Shown here piece by piece: positions 7,194 to 14,083 of a stretch of 44,275 nt of DNA; within the stretch, counting starts at the first letter, position 1, and every line of letters begins with the position of its first letter. The position numbers were made by a program, and so were the translations under genes. The stretch is from positions 1 to 44,275 of IMG/VR virus record IMGVR_UViG_3300028883_000267. The stretch is one strand, 5' to 3'. The DNA comes from a virus. The notes beneath the pieces were generated by a model. That model did no database searches. It was not told the DNA's origin and saw only the letters and a program-made list of their open reading frames with translations.

Positions 7194-7445
7194 TCAGTTT
7201 CCGCCGCAGATTATCCGCCGCACCGTCCTGGGCGACACGTCGTTTTCGTGCGCCACGGTCTCATACGCAACGCCCACGGAAGCGGCAGAATGAATCACCC
7301 GGTTGAAGTCCGCCACGATTTTCTGTGTCTTCACGCGCGGGGCGTGCGGGATGTATACACGGCACCCGCCAAACCGCCGGCGGATCCGTTCCATTGCATC
7401 TTCACCAATCAACTCGCAAAGTTCATCAGCCGTGGTCTCGTTCAT
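7194..7445 (-). CDS. Mor-like transcriptional activator
   Basis: An 83-residue protein resembling the Mu middle-operon regulator Mor/C family: an N-terminal dimerisation part (ELCELIGEDAMERIRRRFGG followed by CRVYIP) and a C-terminal helix-turn-helix (YETVAHENDVSPRTVRRII). Such proteins switch on middle or late phage promoters. ATG 7445 follows GGGAGGGGGC and overlaps the stop of the zinc-ribbon gene (ATGA). It is the last gene of the early operon, just before the cargo genes, a fitting place for a switch to later expression. The target promoter is not identified. Confidence 0.65.
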   Translation of the reverse strand: MNETTADELCELIGEDAMERIRRRFGGCRVYIPHAPRVKTQKIVADFNRVIHSAASVGVAYETVAHENDVSPRTVRRIICGGN

Positions 7446-7621
7446 GCCCCCTCCCGTACAGATTCCTCCCCGCGCCACCCCGGCAACGGTTGGTCCTCAA
7501 TCTCTGACGTGTACCACCTCGTCTGACACCTGGTGCATATCCGCTCCCGCCAAACGATGCTTCCCTTCGGCCAAACGTTTTTGACTCGGTTCGTTTTGTG
7601 CCCGCACTTAGGACACCTCAT
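7442..7621 (-). CDS. NrdR-type zinc-ribbon small protein
   Basis: A 59-residue protein: MRCPKCGHKTNRV at the start and ICTRCQTRWYTSE some 25 residues later. This CPxCGH...CxxCxxR(W/F)xT(S/T)E pattern closely matches the zinc ribbon at the N-terminus of NrdR repressors, but the ATP-cone domain of NrdR is absent. GGGAGGGGAAC precedes the ATG, and the stop overlaps the start of the Mor-like gene. It may be a nucleic-acid-binding regulator acting with its neighbour, comparable in size to Ogr/Delta activators of P2-like phages. That role is inferred. Confidence 0.7.
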   Translation of the reverse strand: MRCPKCGHKTNRVKNVWPKGSIVWRERICTRCQTRWYTSEIEDQPLPGWRGEESVREGA

Positions 7622-8000
7622 GTTCCCCTCCCGTGCGGCACCCTACCGTCGCCGCGCTCACGATGCCCCGCAGTTTGTCCAACGCCGCGTCCATCTCCTC
7701 GTCGGTCCACCCGGCATCGTCGGTCAGCATCCTGCGTTCGGCGGCAATCTGCTGGTTGTGGCTACCTGCGCGGAGTTCCGGGTAGGCGTCAAACACCTCG
7801 CCCAGGTTCCGGTTGAGTGCCTTGATGTCGGGTGGCGTCTTGTACTGCGCGGTCTCGTTCACCACGCAATAGCGGTAGACAAGCTCCAACTCCCGCGGGG
7901 TCCGGTTCTCGGCCCACCGCTTGACCTCGCCCATCTGCACGGCGGTGTACGTCCCGCCGAAGTAGCCTTCAAGTTTTGCGCCAAACTCTGCTACAGTCAT
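7608..8000 (-). CDS. Hypothetical protein, possible helicase-loader-like
   Basis: A 130-residue, mainly helical soluble protein. ATG 8000 overlaps the stop of methyltransferase 1 (ATGA) and has GGAGGGCGC before it. The N-terminal half (about residues 8-75, with YTAVQMGEVKRWAENRTPRE and YKTPPDIKALNRNL) has the shape of small phage helicase loaders of the G39P kind, and it lies two genes after the replication protein. That resemblance is weak. No catalytic motif seen. Confidence 0.5.
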   Translation of the reverse strand: MTVAEFGAKLEGYFGGTYTAVQMGEVKRWAENRTPRELELVYRYCVVNETAQYKTPPDIKALNRNLGEVFDAYPELRAGSHNQQIAAERRMLTDDAGWTDEEMDAALDKLRGIVSAATVGCRTGGEHEVS

Positions 8001-8692
8001 GCGCCCTCCAGAAGGTCCGGCTGTACCACCGGCACAGGTTCATCCTCAAACAACCGGGGTTGCTTGTAGGCGTCCTCTATCCGCTTGCAAGCGATGTCGA
8101 AGTATTTGGGTTCTATCTCAATGCCGATGAACTTGCGGCCAAGGTTGGCACAGGCTACACCAGTTGTGCCGCTACCCATGAATGGGTCAAGGATGGTGTG
8201 ACCAGTACATGAACACTTTTGAACGCACCACCGCATCCATTCGATTGGTTTTGGACAAGGGTGCCCATTGTCCTCAACGGTAGCGAAAGAACTGAAACCA
8301 GATGGACCGCGCCTTGTGTGGGGCAGTCCTTTCCCGTAGTACAGAATTGGGTGCGTGACAGCAAATCCCCAACGCCCGCACCCCGCACCGCTTGGACAAT
8401 AGACGCTTCCCATTTCGTATGGCTTTGGGTAGTCCCACATTAGGCGCGTACCTGGAAACACAACGCCACGCTCAGCGAGTGCCAAAGCGTCCCGCACAGC
8501 GTGGGGGCCTATATCTGAGTCTCCACTGATATATCCATCACCTTTTCGCGCTGTGTGTTTAGTGTTCTTCCCTTGGAAGTTCACCCCATACGGCGGGTCA
8601 GTCACCACCGCGTCTACCTTGCCAAGCGTCGGCAGGATTTCCAGGCAGTCACCGAGGTAGAGCTTGGCGTCGCCAATCTGTTCTGTTCTCAT
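7997..8692 (-). CDS. DNA methyltransferase 1 (amino-methylating, DPPY type)
   Basis: A 231-residue S-adenosylmethionine-dependent DNA methyltransferase. The catalytic DPPY is at residues 32-35 and the AdoMet-binding FMGSG at 171-175, so the catalytic motif comes before the AdoMet motif, as in beta-class N6-adenine or N4-cytosine enzymes. ATG 8692 was chosen because its TGATG junction couples it to the replication gene. The first ~38 and last ~63 residues are nearly identical to methyltransferase 2 (12887-13576), while the centre, which holds target recognition, differs. No matching restriction enzyme is seen, so it probably protects phage DNA. Confidence 0.9.
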   Translation of the reverse strand: MRTEQIGDAKLYLGDCLEILPTLGKVDAVVTDPPYGVNFQGKNTKHTARKGDGYISGDSDIGPHAVRDALALAERGVVFPGTRLMWDYPKPYEMGSVYCPSGAGCGRWGFAVTHPILYYGKGLPHTRRGPSGFSSFATVEDNGHPCPKPIEWMRWCVQKCSCTGHTILDPFMGSGTTGVACANLGRKFIGIEIEPKYFDIACKRIEDAYKQPRLFEDEPVPVVQPDLLEGA

Positions 8693-9456
8693 CACGCCCC
8701 CCATGCCCGCGCCCGCTGGTACTCGTCGCTCAGGCCCGTCACAAGCTCGCCGAATCTCCGGGCTATCACCACAGGCTCCCACGCCGCGCCTTTCCAGTAG
8801 TCGTTTTTGCCCGCCGCCTTCTTCCGGGCGAACACCTGGAGAATCGCGCCGGCAAACTCCACCGGATCGGGGATGGCAGAGTCGGGCGCAAGGGCCTTGG
8901 TCTTGTCGGTGATTTCCTTCAGGGCCGCGTGCTGCTTGTGGGTGTCAGGCCATGCAAGGGCCGGCAGGTGTGCCTCAATGCCGTCGCGGTAGGCTACCAG
9001 TACAGGGTCAATCCGCGCGGGTGAGTCAGTGTCAATGTCAGAGTCAGAGTCAACGTCTAAGTCAGAGTCTAAGTCAATGTCGGGCATGACTGATGATGAG
9101 TCATATATGAGACATCGTAAGTCATCGGGAACACACCTCATTGATGCCTCAATTCCGGCCTTGACCTTACTGTTGTTGACGTTCTGCTGGGCGATGTAGT
9201 TCTTCACCACCACCCACCCGTCGCGGTAGACAACCAGGCCAAGCTCCTCAAGGTGTGTAAGCATGGCCGGTAGTGTCCGGGCGTCTATCCCGGTATAGAG
9301 CGCTATCTCGTCCAGGTCGTACTCATACGCCCCGCACAGCGTGAGTTCATCGTTGCTGATGAGGTGCAGATAGAGTAACTTTTCAACGGGATCACAGCGC
9401 TTGAACTTTCTTGAGCGCTTCCAAATGGAAGTCGCTATCATTCGTTGTCTTGCCAA
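8692..9456 (-). CDS. DnaD-like phage replication protein
   Basis: A 254-residue protein with a winged-helix-like N-terminal half (residues ~15-90, from RDGWVV back through LDEIALYTGIDARTLPAML), a low-complexity acidic linker of alternating Asp and Ser (residues ~125-145), and a C-terminal helical domain (EFAGAILQVFARKKAAGKNDYWKG). This is the layout of phage replisome organisers that bind the origin and recruit the helicase. The start is TTG at 9456, supported by GGGAGGGGG seven bases upstream; the next ATG (9441) is too far from it. The Asp-Ser linker is encoded by short repeats. Confidence 0.65.
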   Translation of the reverse strand: MARQRMIATSIWKRSRKFKRCDPVEKLLYLHLISNDELTLCGAYEYDLDEIALYTGIDARTLPAMLTHLEELGLVVYRDGWVVVKNYIAQQNVNNSKVKAGIEASMRCVPDDLRCLIYDSSSVMPDIDLDSDLDVDSDSDIDTDSPARIDPVLVAYRDGIEAHLPALAWPDTHKQHAALKEITDKTKALAPDSAIPDPVEFAGAILQVFARKKAAGKNDYWKGAAWEPVVIARRFGELVTGLSDEYQRARAWGA

Positions 9457-9481
9457 TTTCGCCCCCTCCCTGGCGGCATTG

Positions 9482-10051
9482 TTAGTCGGTTAGGCCCGTG
9501 TCCTCCGTAATGGCGCGGGCGAGGTTGCTAACCTGGATGTCTCCACGTAGCACCTCTTTTGCCAACTCCCGTACTGCCCATTGGAGAGTGCGAAAGTCTC
9601 CCGCAGAGCCAACCCATGTGTCACCCCAATGCAACGCCTCCACCACTTCCTCCGGGGTTGGGGTAGTTTTTGGGGTAGTTTTTGGTCGCCCCTGGAAATG
9701 TACCAGTTCCGGCTCATGGATGCTCTCGGCATCACATAAGTCGCCCAACAAATCGTCGGGGTAACACAGTTCTTCCATGGACAATTCGGTGGTGGGGTCA
9801 GTTTCACGCTCGTGCGCAATACCGGTGTTACAGCCAGAGTCGCGGCCAGAGTCGCACGTACGTGAAATATCCTTGCCGCTGTCGTCGGTAGCGGAAAGAA
9901 TAGTTTCCAATTGGTCACTATTGTGGTCGCATTCTGCGATATCCTCGTCCTCAAGGATGGCGTCGATGAGGTTGGCTATGTCTCGCTTTTCCGGTGCCCG
10001 CAAAATAGTGCGCCACCTATCTGCTAAGCCCTCAAGTTTCTCTCTGTTCAT
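9482..10051 (-). CDS. Hypothetical acidic protein
   Basis: A 189-residue acidic protein with a helical N-terminus (ADRWRTILRAPEKRDIANLIDAI), a polar central section with three cysteines, and a direct repeat KTTPKTTPT around residue 125 encoded by a tandem 12-base repeat (near 9665-9684). AGGAGGAGGAGAG precedes the ATG. It lies immediately upstream of the replication gene. No family recognised. Confidence 0.6.
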   Translation of the reverse strand: MNREKLEGLADRWRTILRAPEKRDIANLIDAILEDEDIAECDHNSDQLETILSATDDSGKDISRTCDSGRDSGCNTGIAHERETDPTTELSMEELCYPDDLLGDLCDAESIHEPELVHFQGRPKTTPKTTPTPEEVVEALHWGDTWVGSAGDFRTLQWAVRELAKEVLRGDIQVSNLARAITEDTGLTD

Positions 10052-10070
10052 CTCTCCTCCTCCTGCTTGC

Positions 10071-10430
10071 CTAACTTCCCGCCCAAGCGGGAAAAACGTT
10101 AGACAAGGCCCGTTTCCACCACGGATAGGGTCTGGTTTTGGCCGGTTCTACCGCTTCGGCGGGAACAAACCATTGCACCAACTCGTCATTTTTGATCATT
10201 CCGCGCAACGAACCTTCGGCCACACGCACAAAGTGAGCGCGGGCGGCACACATCGCGGGGCCACCAAGTTCCCTGTCATCGCCCTCATCAGCGGCCACCA
10301 CACACGGAGACACGGGCCGGTACATATAGCAGCCCACCTTGCTTTGGTTGACCTCGCCACACTCGTAACGTGGTCGCTCGCCGGTCTCCAGGAACCGCGC
10401 TCTATGCTCGCATCGGTAGCAGAGACTCAT
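10071..10430 (-). CDS. Cysteine-rich hypothetical protein
   Basis: A 119-residue protein whose first 50 residues hold CYRCEH, YECGEV and GCYMYRPVSPC, a likely zinc-binding cluster resembling rubredoxin-like or treble-clef ligands in phage proteins of unknown role. The start overlaps the stop of the upstream gene (ATGA). The C-terminal part is basic and Trp-rich (PYPWWKRAL). Confidence 0.6.
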   Translation of the reverse strand: MSLCYRCEHRARFLETGERPRYECGEVNQSKVGCYMYRPVSPCVVAADEGDDRELGGPAMCAARAHFVRVAEGSLRGMIKNDELVQWFVPAEAVEPAKTRPYPWWKRALSNVFPAWAGS

Positions 10431-10846
10431 GGGTTCTCCTTGAGGAAGGCGTCAACCTCATCCATTGCATCCCTGAGTTCGCAGTTAGTACCAGGTAATT
10501 TGTATGCTCCCTGCACATTGTCCAACAACTCCTTCGCTTGCTTCAGTTCGGTGCGGAGGGCATTCACGTACCGGTTGTTGGCGGTGGCTTGAAGTTTCGC
10601 GGAACTCGGCCAAAACTCACGTACCGTCTCGGCATATTGTGTTGCATCTTTGGTTATTCTCTGGTTTTCGGCCCACAACTCTGCGTTCTCGGCTTCCAGG
10701 GCGTCCATGTAGGGATCGGCATCCTTGGCAAGATAGACCTTGGCGGGTATGTTTCGGCCAGAAAAGTCACACCATATCTCCACCGGCACGTCGAACAGAC
10801 GACCGGGGTTTACGGTTCCCGGCACCGGTCGTGTTGGTCTACTCAT
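10427..10846 (-). CDS. Hypothetical coiled-coil protein
   Basis: A 139-residue protein. Residues ~20-45 contain a strand-rich segment (VEIWCDFSGRNIPAKVYLAK) and residues ~45-125 are mainly helical with heptad character (DALEAENAELWAENQRITKD; LRTELKQAKELLDNVQGAY). It is coupled to its neighbours by TGATG and ATGA junctions. Function unknown. Confidence 0.6.
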   Translation of the reverse strand: MSRPTRPVPGTVNPGRLFDVPVEIWCDFSGRNIPAKVYLAKDADPYMDALEAENAELWAENQRITKDATQYAETVREFWPSSAKLQATANNRYVNALRTELKQAKELLDNVQGAYKLPGTNCELRDAMDEVDAFLKENP

Positions 10847-11230
10847 CTACTCATCCTCCTCGTAGCAGAGGGCATGGAGGTGTTTCTGCATAGCCAACCC
10901 TGAAACGTGTGCAAGCTCAAAACTGTCGCCAAAACAATATGCGGATAGCACCTCATCTATCGTGACAAGGGGGCGGATGTTGGTTTGGTTGGTTCCCTCC
11001 ATATCGTTCTGATAAGCAACCAAGTCTTCGCCCGTCCCATAGCGCGTCCCATAGCGTTCGCTGTAGTCATACATCACCGGTCTATCCGGCTTGATGCGGG
11101 GCTTGGTGAGTTCGGCCAAGACCCCCTTTGCGAAAATGTTTGCGTACCTCTCATCTCCGGGACTCTCGTGGATCTGCCGCCGATACTGTTCCTTCACCGC
11201 CTTCCTGATTTCTTCTTCCGTGTACTTCAT
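10847..11230 (-). CDS. Hypothetical early protein
   Basis: A 127-residue soluble protein with an N-terminal helical segment (YTEEEIRKAVKEQYRRQIHE) and no recognisable motif. GAGGAGGGATAG precedes the ATG. Part of the early operon between the HTH protein and the coiled-coil protein. Confidence 0.6.
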   Translation of the reverse strand: MKYTEEEIRKAVKEQYRRQIHESPGDERYANIFAKGVLAELTKPRIKPDRPVMYDYSERYGTRYGTGEDLVAYQNDMEGTNQTNIRPLVTIDEVLSAYCFGDSFELAHVSGLAMQKHLHALCYEEDE

Positions 11231-11240
11231 CTATCCCTCC

Positions 11241-11597
11241 TCAACTCGCAATCAGTACGTATTCGCCGGTCGCCCGGATAAGCGAGGCAAGCGCACCACT
11301 CAGAGTCTCCCGCTCCTCTCCGGTATAGGTTCCAGCCGTCGCTACGTACCCACCGTTTAACCCGGCCTCTATGCCCACCTCGTCAAACTCGCGAACGATC
11401 TCCGCGACCATCTCACCAATCGTGAGAGATGGAACCGATACCCGGCCACGCGGTCGCACCGGTCTCTTAGCGCGGTCCATGCCATGACGCCTGAGCAACT
11501 CGGCTATCTGCTCAACCCGGACGCCGTACTCTTCGGCGATTGCCTCAACGCTTGACCCGGTAGACCACATAGCCATCACGTCCAAGATGTTGATCAT
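11241..11597 (-). CDS. Helix-turn-helix domain protein
   Basis: A 118-residue protein. Residues ~10-40 (MWSTGSSVEAIAEEYGVRVE followed by QIAELLRRHG) form a resolvase/Trfb-like helix-turn-helix; a basic linker (RAKRPVRPRGR) follows, then a mixed domain. Its start overlaps the end of the upstream gene. Probably a DNA-binding regulator; target unknown. Confidence 0.55.
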   Translation of the reverse strand: MINILDVMAMWSTGSSVEAIAEEYGVRVEQIAELLRRHGMDRAKRPVRPRGRVSVPSLTIGEMVAEIVREFDEVGIEAGLNGGYVATAGTYTGEERETLSGALASLIRATGEYVLIAS

Positions 11598-11836
11598 CCC
11601 ACCACCCCCGCGTAAACCGGCATGAAGGCGGCAACGAATGCATCCTTTCCATCCCTGCGCTCGGTGTCGTACAGGTCAAATAACTGCTGTGCGTTCAGAG
11701 ACCGCAACACCTGGTAAGCCTTCCGCTTGGAGATCTGCCGAGACCTCGCAGCAACGTCGCTTAGACAATCGCAATAGAACGGCATCTCTTCCGGGTGTCG
11801 AATGAAAACCTGTGGACCCGAAACTCCCAGACTCAT
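11594..11836 (-). CDS. Hypothetical protein
   Basis: An 80-residue protein with a helical middle (SDVAARSRQISKRKAYQVL) that could be a DNA-binding helix pair. The start forms an ATGA overlap with a 22-codon membrane peptide and its stop overlaps the HTH gene, so all three should be translated together. No family recognised. Confidence 0.55.
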   Translation of the reverse strand: MSLGVSGPQVFIRHPEEMPFYCDCLSDVAARSRQISKRKAYQVLRSLNAQQLFDLYDTERRDGKDAFVAAFMPVYAGVVG

Positions 11837-11901
11837 CTATCCCTCCAGCACTCAAACGCAATAGCAAACGCCATGAACGCCACAAACGCTAATAGAAACA
11901 T
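11833..11901 (-). CDS. 22-residue single-membrane-span microprotein
   Basis: A short ORF MFLLAFVAFMAFAIAFECWR plus two residues. GAGGAGGGG lies directly before the ATG at 11901, and the TGA overlaps the ATG of the next gene at 11836. The peptide is one hydrophobic helix with a short charged tail. The strong ribosome-binding site and the overlap on the downstream side argue for translation. It could act as a membrane effector or simply couple translation. Confidence 0.5.
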   Translation of the reverse strand: MFLLAFVAFMAFAIAFECWRDR

Positions 11902-11910
11902 GGCCCCTCC

Positions 11911-12291
11911 TCAAAACGGCACATCGTCCTGGAACTCGCCCGGGTCCTGGGTCTCACTCGTGGACTTGTTGCCCATCAACCGCAGACCGTCCACATGCAG
12001 CACAACCTTGCTGCGCTTCTGGCCGTCCTTCTCCCACCGCTCTTGGCGCATCTCACCGGACACTGCCACCTGTTGCCCCTTGGTCAGATAGCCATGCACC
12101 GACTCGCCGCGCTTGCCAAACATCACCGCGTCAAAGTAGTTGACCTCATCGGTCCACTCGTCGCCACGCTTGCGGCTGTAGTTGTTTGCCACCGAGAACG
12201 TGACCACCGCAGTGCCGGTGTTCGTGTACTTCAACTCAGCGTCCCGTACCACCCGGCCCGTTACCGTGGCGGTGTTGATGTCATCTGCCAT
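11911..12291 (-). CDS. ssb: Single-stranded DNA-binding protein
   Basis: A 126-residue SSB with one OB fold. The start (INTATVTGRVVRDAELKYT), the middle (NYFDAVMFGKRGESVHGYL, KGQQVAVSGEMRQERWEKDG) and the acidic C-terminal tip DDVPF, which recruits partner proteins, are all present. The tag-like linker is short compared with host SSBs. It protects single-stranded DNA during phage replication and recombination. GGAGGACACG precedes the ATG. The ~360 bases upstream are non-coding and highly structured. Confidence 0.95.
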   Translation of the reverse strand: MADDINTATVTGRVVRDAELKYTNTGTAVVTFSVANNYSRKRGDEWTDEVNYFDAVMFGKRGESVHGYLTKGQQVAVSGEMRQERWEKDGQKRSKVVLHVDGLRLMGNKSTSETQDPGEFQDDVPF

Positions 12292-12317
12292 CGTGTCCTC
12301 CTGCCCTGTGGGCTATA

Positions 12318-12363
12318 CGTGGGGTAGGGATTCGGTCCCCGGCATCGCGCCCATATCCCCACG
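12318..12363 (-). other. Short tRNA-acceptor/T-arm-like hairpin
   Basis: A 46-nt element: CGTGGGG pairs with CCCCACG over 7 bp, enclosing a 15-nt segment and a T-arm-like hairpin (GGGG-ACCGAAT-CCCT). It looks like a shortened copy of the larger tRNA-like element at 12436-12566 and is preceded by the same GAAAGA hairpin. Confidence 0.3.
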
Positions 12364-12435
12364 CACCCGGTCTTTCCCGGCGTCACCGCATTGCGTTTAT
12401 GCCCGTTTCACCGCGCAAGCGGATTCACGGGTCTA

Positions 12436-12566
12436 CGTGGTGGTGGGATTCGAACCCACGGGGTCATGCGCTTCTTCGCATGCAAGGCGGTGGTCACAAT
12501 GCCCCGCGCCCCTCGTCGCTCTTCCGAGCAGGACGGACTATGTCGCCGCCTTTCGACAGCACCACG
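12436..12566 (-). other. tRNA-like element with oversized middle
   Basis: CGTGGTG (12566-12560) pairs perfectly with CACCACG (12442-12436). A D-arm-like stem GTCG/CGAC follows the 5' strand, and a perfect T-arm GTGGG-TTCGAAT-CCCAC precedes the 3' strand. The total is 131 nt, too long for a tRNA, and no acceptable anticodon arm is seen; the middle instead has CATGCG/CGCATG and GCTC/GAGC hairpins. No CCA is encoded. It may be a tRNA mimic, a tRNA interrupted by an insertion, or a decayed tRNA. Confidence 0.35.
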
Positions 12567-12653
12567 CACCCCCGTCTTTCCGGGGTGTCTGGCCACTGCC
12601 CGCATGACACGGGACGCCGGACGCAACGCTCCGACTCAGTGGCACACCGTGCG

Positions 12654-12890
12654 TTAGGGCCGCACGGAACCCATGACGTCATCGCGGAATGCCGAAGGAG
12701 GTGAACAACACCCCGCGCCGATTGGCTCAACTTCTTCCGCGCCCTTGGCAATCATCTCTTTGCCGATGTCCTCGGGCACGTCGTCCCAGATGAAAATCTT
12801 CACGTACAGGCGGTCGCTGATTGCAGGGTTGCGCTCGCCCACCAGGTACTCGCTGTACCCGCGTATCTTTGTCGTGGATTCAAGCCTCAT
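12654..12890 (-). CDS. Hypothetical protein
   Basis: A 78-residue protein that starts with an ATGA overlap at the end of methyltransferase 2, with GGAGGGCGC before it. Its N-terminal ~55 residues look folded (YLVGERNPAISDRLYVKIFI then WDDVPEDIGKEMIAKGAEEV); the last 20 residues are low in order. No family recognised. Confidence 0.5.
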   Translation of the reverse strand: MRLESTTKIRGYSEYLVGERNPAISDRLYVKIFIWDDVPEDIGKEMIAKGAEEVEPIGAGCCSPPSAFRDDVMGSVRP

Positions 12891-13576
12891 GCGCCCTCCA
12901 GAAGGTCCGGCTGTACCACCGGCACAGGCTCGTCATCAAACAGGCGGGGTTGCTTGTAGGCGTCCTCAATCCGCTTGCAAGCGATGTCGAAGTATTTGGG
13001 TTCAATCTCAATGCCGATGAACTTGCGGCCAAGGTTGGCACAGGCTACACCGGTTGTACCGGATCCCATGAAGGGGTCGAGGACAGTGCCGGTTGTTTTC
13101 TCTATGCACCATTGCATAAGTCTGATTGGTTTCTGCGTTGGGTGCGCCCGCTTAGTATCACGCTCCCCCTCTCTGTTGAACCCGTCCCACTCTTGCTTGT
13201 ATAGATACACCCCGCGACCATGATTCCACCAAGCCACCTCCGCGTCAGAGAGGAACTTCCCGCGCTTCGATTCTGGCCGCTTATCCCATATAAGCCACGA
13301 ACCAACCGGCAACTTGGTTGCGTAGTGATTGCCCCCGAACATCACCACATCGTCAAACCCCAGAAATGGCTCGGGGTCGAAATCTATAGCATCACCCGTT
13401 ACCCTGCGACTGCGACTGCTCTCCGACACGCCGCCAGAAAAGCGCGTGTAGTCGGTATCCCAATCAATCCCATACGGCGGGTCAGTCACCACCGCGTCTA
13501 CCTTGCCAAGCGTCGGCAGGATTTCCAGACAGTCGCCAAGGTAGAGCGTCGCGTCGTGGATGGTCTCAACTCGCAC
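12887..13576 (-). CDS. DNA methyltransferase 2 (amino-methylating, DPPY type)
   Basis: A 229-residue paralogue of methyltransferase 1, with DPPY at residues 32-35 and FMGSG at 169-173. The start is GTG at 13576. The central ~110 residues (after DPPYG, with FGGNHYATKLPVGSWLIWDK and TQKPIRLMQWCIEK) differ from the paralogue and look like a different target-recognition and core insert. The two enzymes should methylate different sites. The gene overlaps the small membrane-protein gene upstream and the hypothetical gene downstream. Probably guards phage DNA against host restriction. Confidence 0.9.
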   Translation of the reverse strand: MRVETIHDATLYLGDCLEILPTLGKVDAVVTDPPYGIDWDTDYTRFSGGVSESSRSRRVTGDAIDFDPEPFLGFDDVVMFGGNHYATKLPVGSWLIWDKRPESKRGKFLSDAEVAWWNHGRGVYLYKQEWDGFNREGERDTKRAHPTQKPIRLMQWCIEKTTGTVLDPFMGSGTTGVACANLGRKFIGIEIEPKYFDIACKRIEDAYKQPRLFDDEPVPVVQPDLLEGA

Positions 13577-13766
13577 GCTTCACCACCGCCACAACCAACG
13601 CCACGCAAAGCGCCAACACCACCGCCGGCCACACAAACGCAATCACCCCGTTTGCTGCCATCTCCCGCAGGCGGCCGTCTTCAGGGTCGTGCGTCTGCTC
13701 GCCCAGGATGGTCGCGAGTATGAACATGCCGCACGCGCCAATGCCGTATGCTATCAATGCTGCCAT
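13566..13766 (-). CDS. Small two-span membrane protein
   Basis: A 66-residue protein with two hydrophobic helices (ALIAYGIGACGMFILATIL; VIAFVWPAVVLALCVALVVA) joined by a charged loop of ~18 residues and ending in KRAS. AAGGAGACAGC precedes the ATG. It could be a superinfection-exclusion or holin-like protein, but it lies in the early operon away from the lysis genes. Confidence 0.6.
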   Translation of the reverse strand: MAALIAYGIGACGMFILATILGEQTHDPEDGRLREMAANGVIAFVWPAVVLALCVALVVAVVKRAS

Positions 13767-14083
13767 GCTGTCTCCTTGTCACGGTTGGGCCGGCTGTTCT
13801 GAGACTCCCCCCGGATCTCAGCCGCGAGTCGCTCGCGTTCTACCGGCCTCGCCGCGCCAATTAGCACGGCGTCATTGCAGGCAAGTGAGCACACCAACAC
13901 CAGGTTTATCGGGTGGTCAATCACGTCCTTGCCGTACTGCGCCACAAACGATTTTGTCTTTGGGATACGGTGGGCTAACTGCGGCGGCGGGAAGTCCAGA
14001 AAGCTCAACGGCTTCCCGCACACGCCACACTTGCCACCTTGAATCTGCATCTTGTGCTGCACAATCTGTCGGTAGTTCTTCAA
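13754..14083 (-). CDS. HNH-like nuclease
   Basis: A 109-residue protein with CGVCGKPL (zinc pair), QLAHRIPKTK (the histidine of the HNH core), then HPINLVLVCSLACND (second zinc pair and Asn). This is the usual order of a small HNH nuclease. The start is TTG at 14083, forming a TTGA overlap with the preceding stop and having GGAGGTG upstream. In the recombination segment it may process DNA joints; the precise role is unknown. Confidence 0.7.
   Translation of the reverse strand: MKNYRQIVQHKMQIQGGKCGVCGKPLSFLDFPPPQLAHRIPKTKSFVAQYGKDVIDHPINLVLVCSLACNDAVLIGAARPVERERLAAEIRGESQNSRPNRDKETAWQH

Larger units (their letters stand above)
12292..12653 (-). ncRNA. Structured non-coding region upstream of ssb
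   Basis: About 360 bases without a credible gene. On the minus strand it holds many stem-loops: CCACTG/CAGTGG enclosing CCCG-loop-CGGG, CCCCG-GAAAGA-CGGGG, GCTC-GGAA-GAGC, CCGC-TTGC-GCGG and CCGG-GAAAGA-CCGG. A motif is repeated at about 12585-12562 and 12381-12361: a GAAAGA hairpin, then GTGCGTGG, leading each time into a 7-bp stem closed by a T-arm-like hairpin. A long 5' leader of ssb, or a free-standing RNA, fits. No known RNA family recognised. Confidence 0.45.

Noticed and set aside
12436-12566. Ordinary tRNA gene on the minus strand
   Set aside because: The acceptor and T-arm pair well, but the length is 131 nt, there is no valid anticodon loop with U33, and no D-loop of standard form. 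Kept only as a tRNA-like element.
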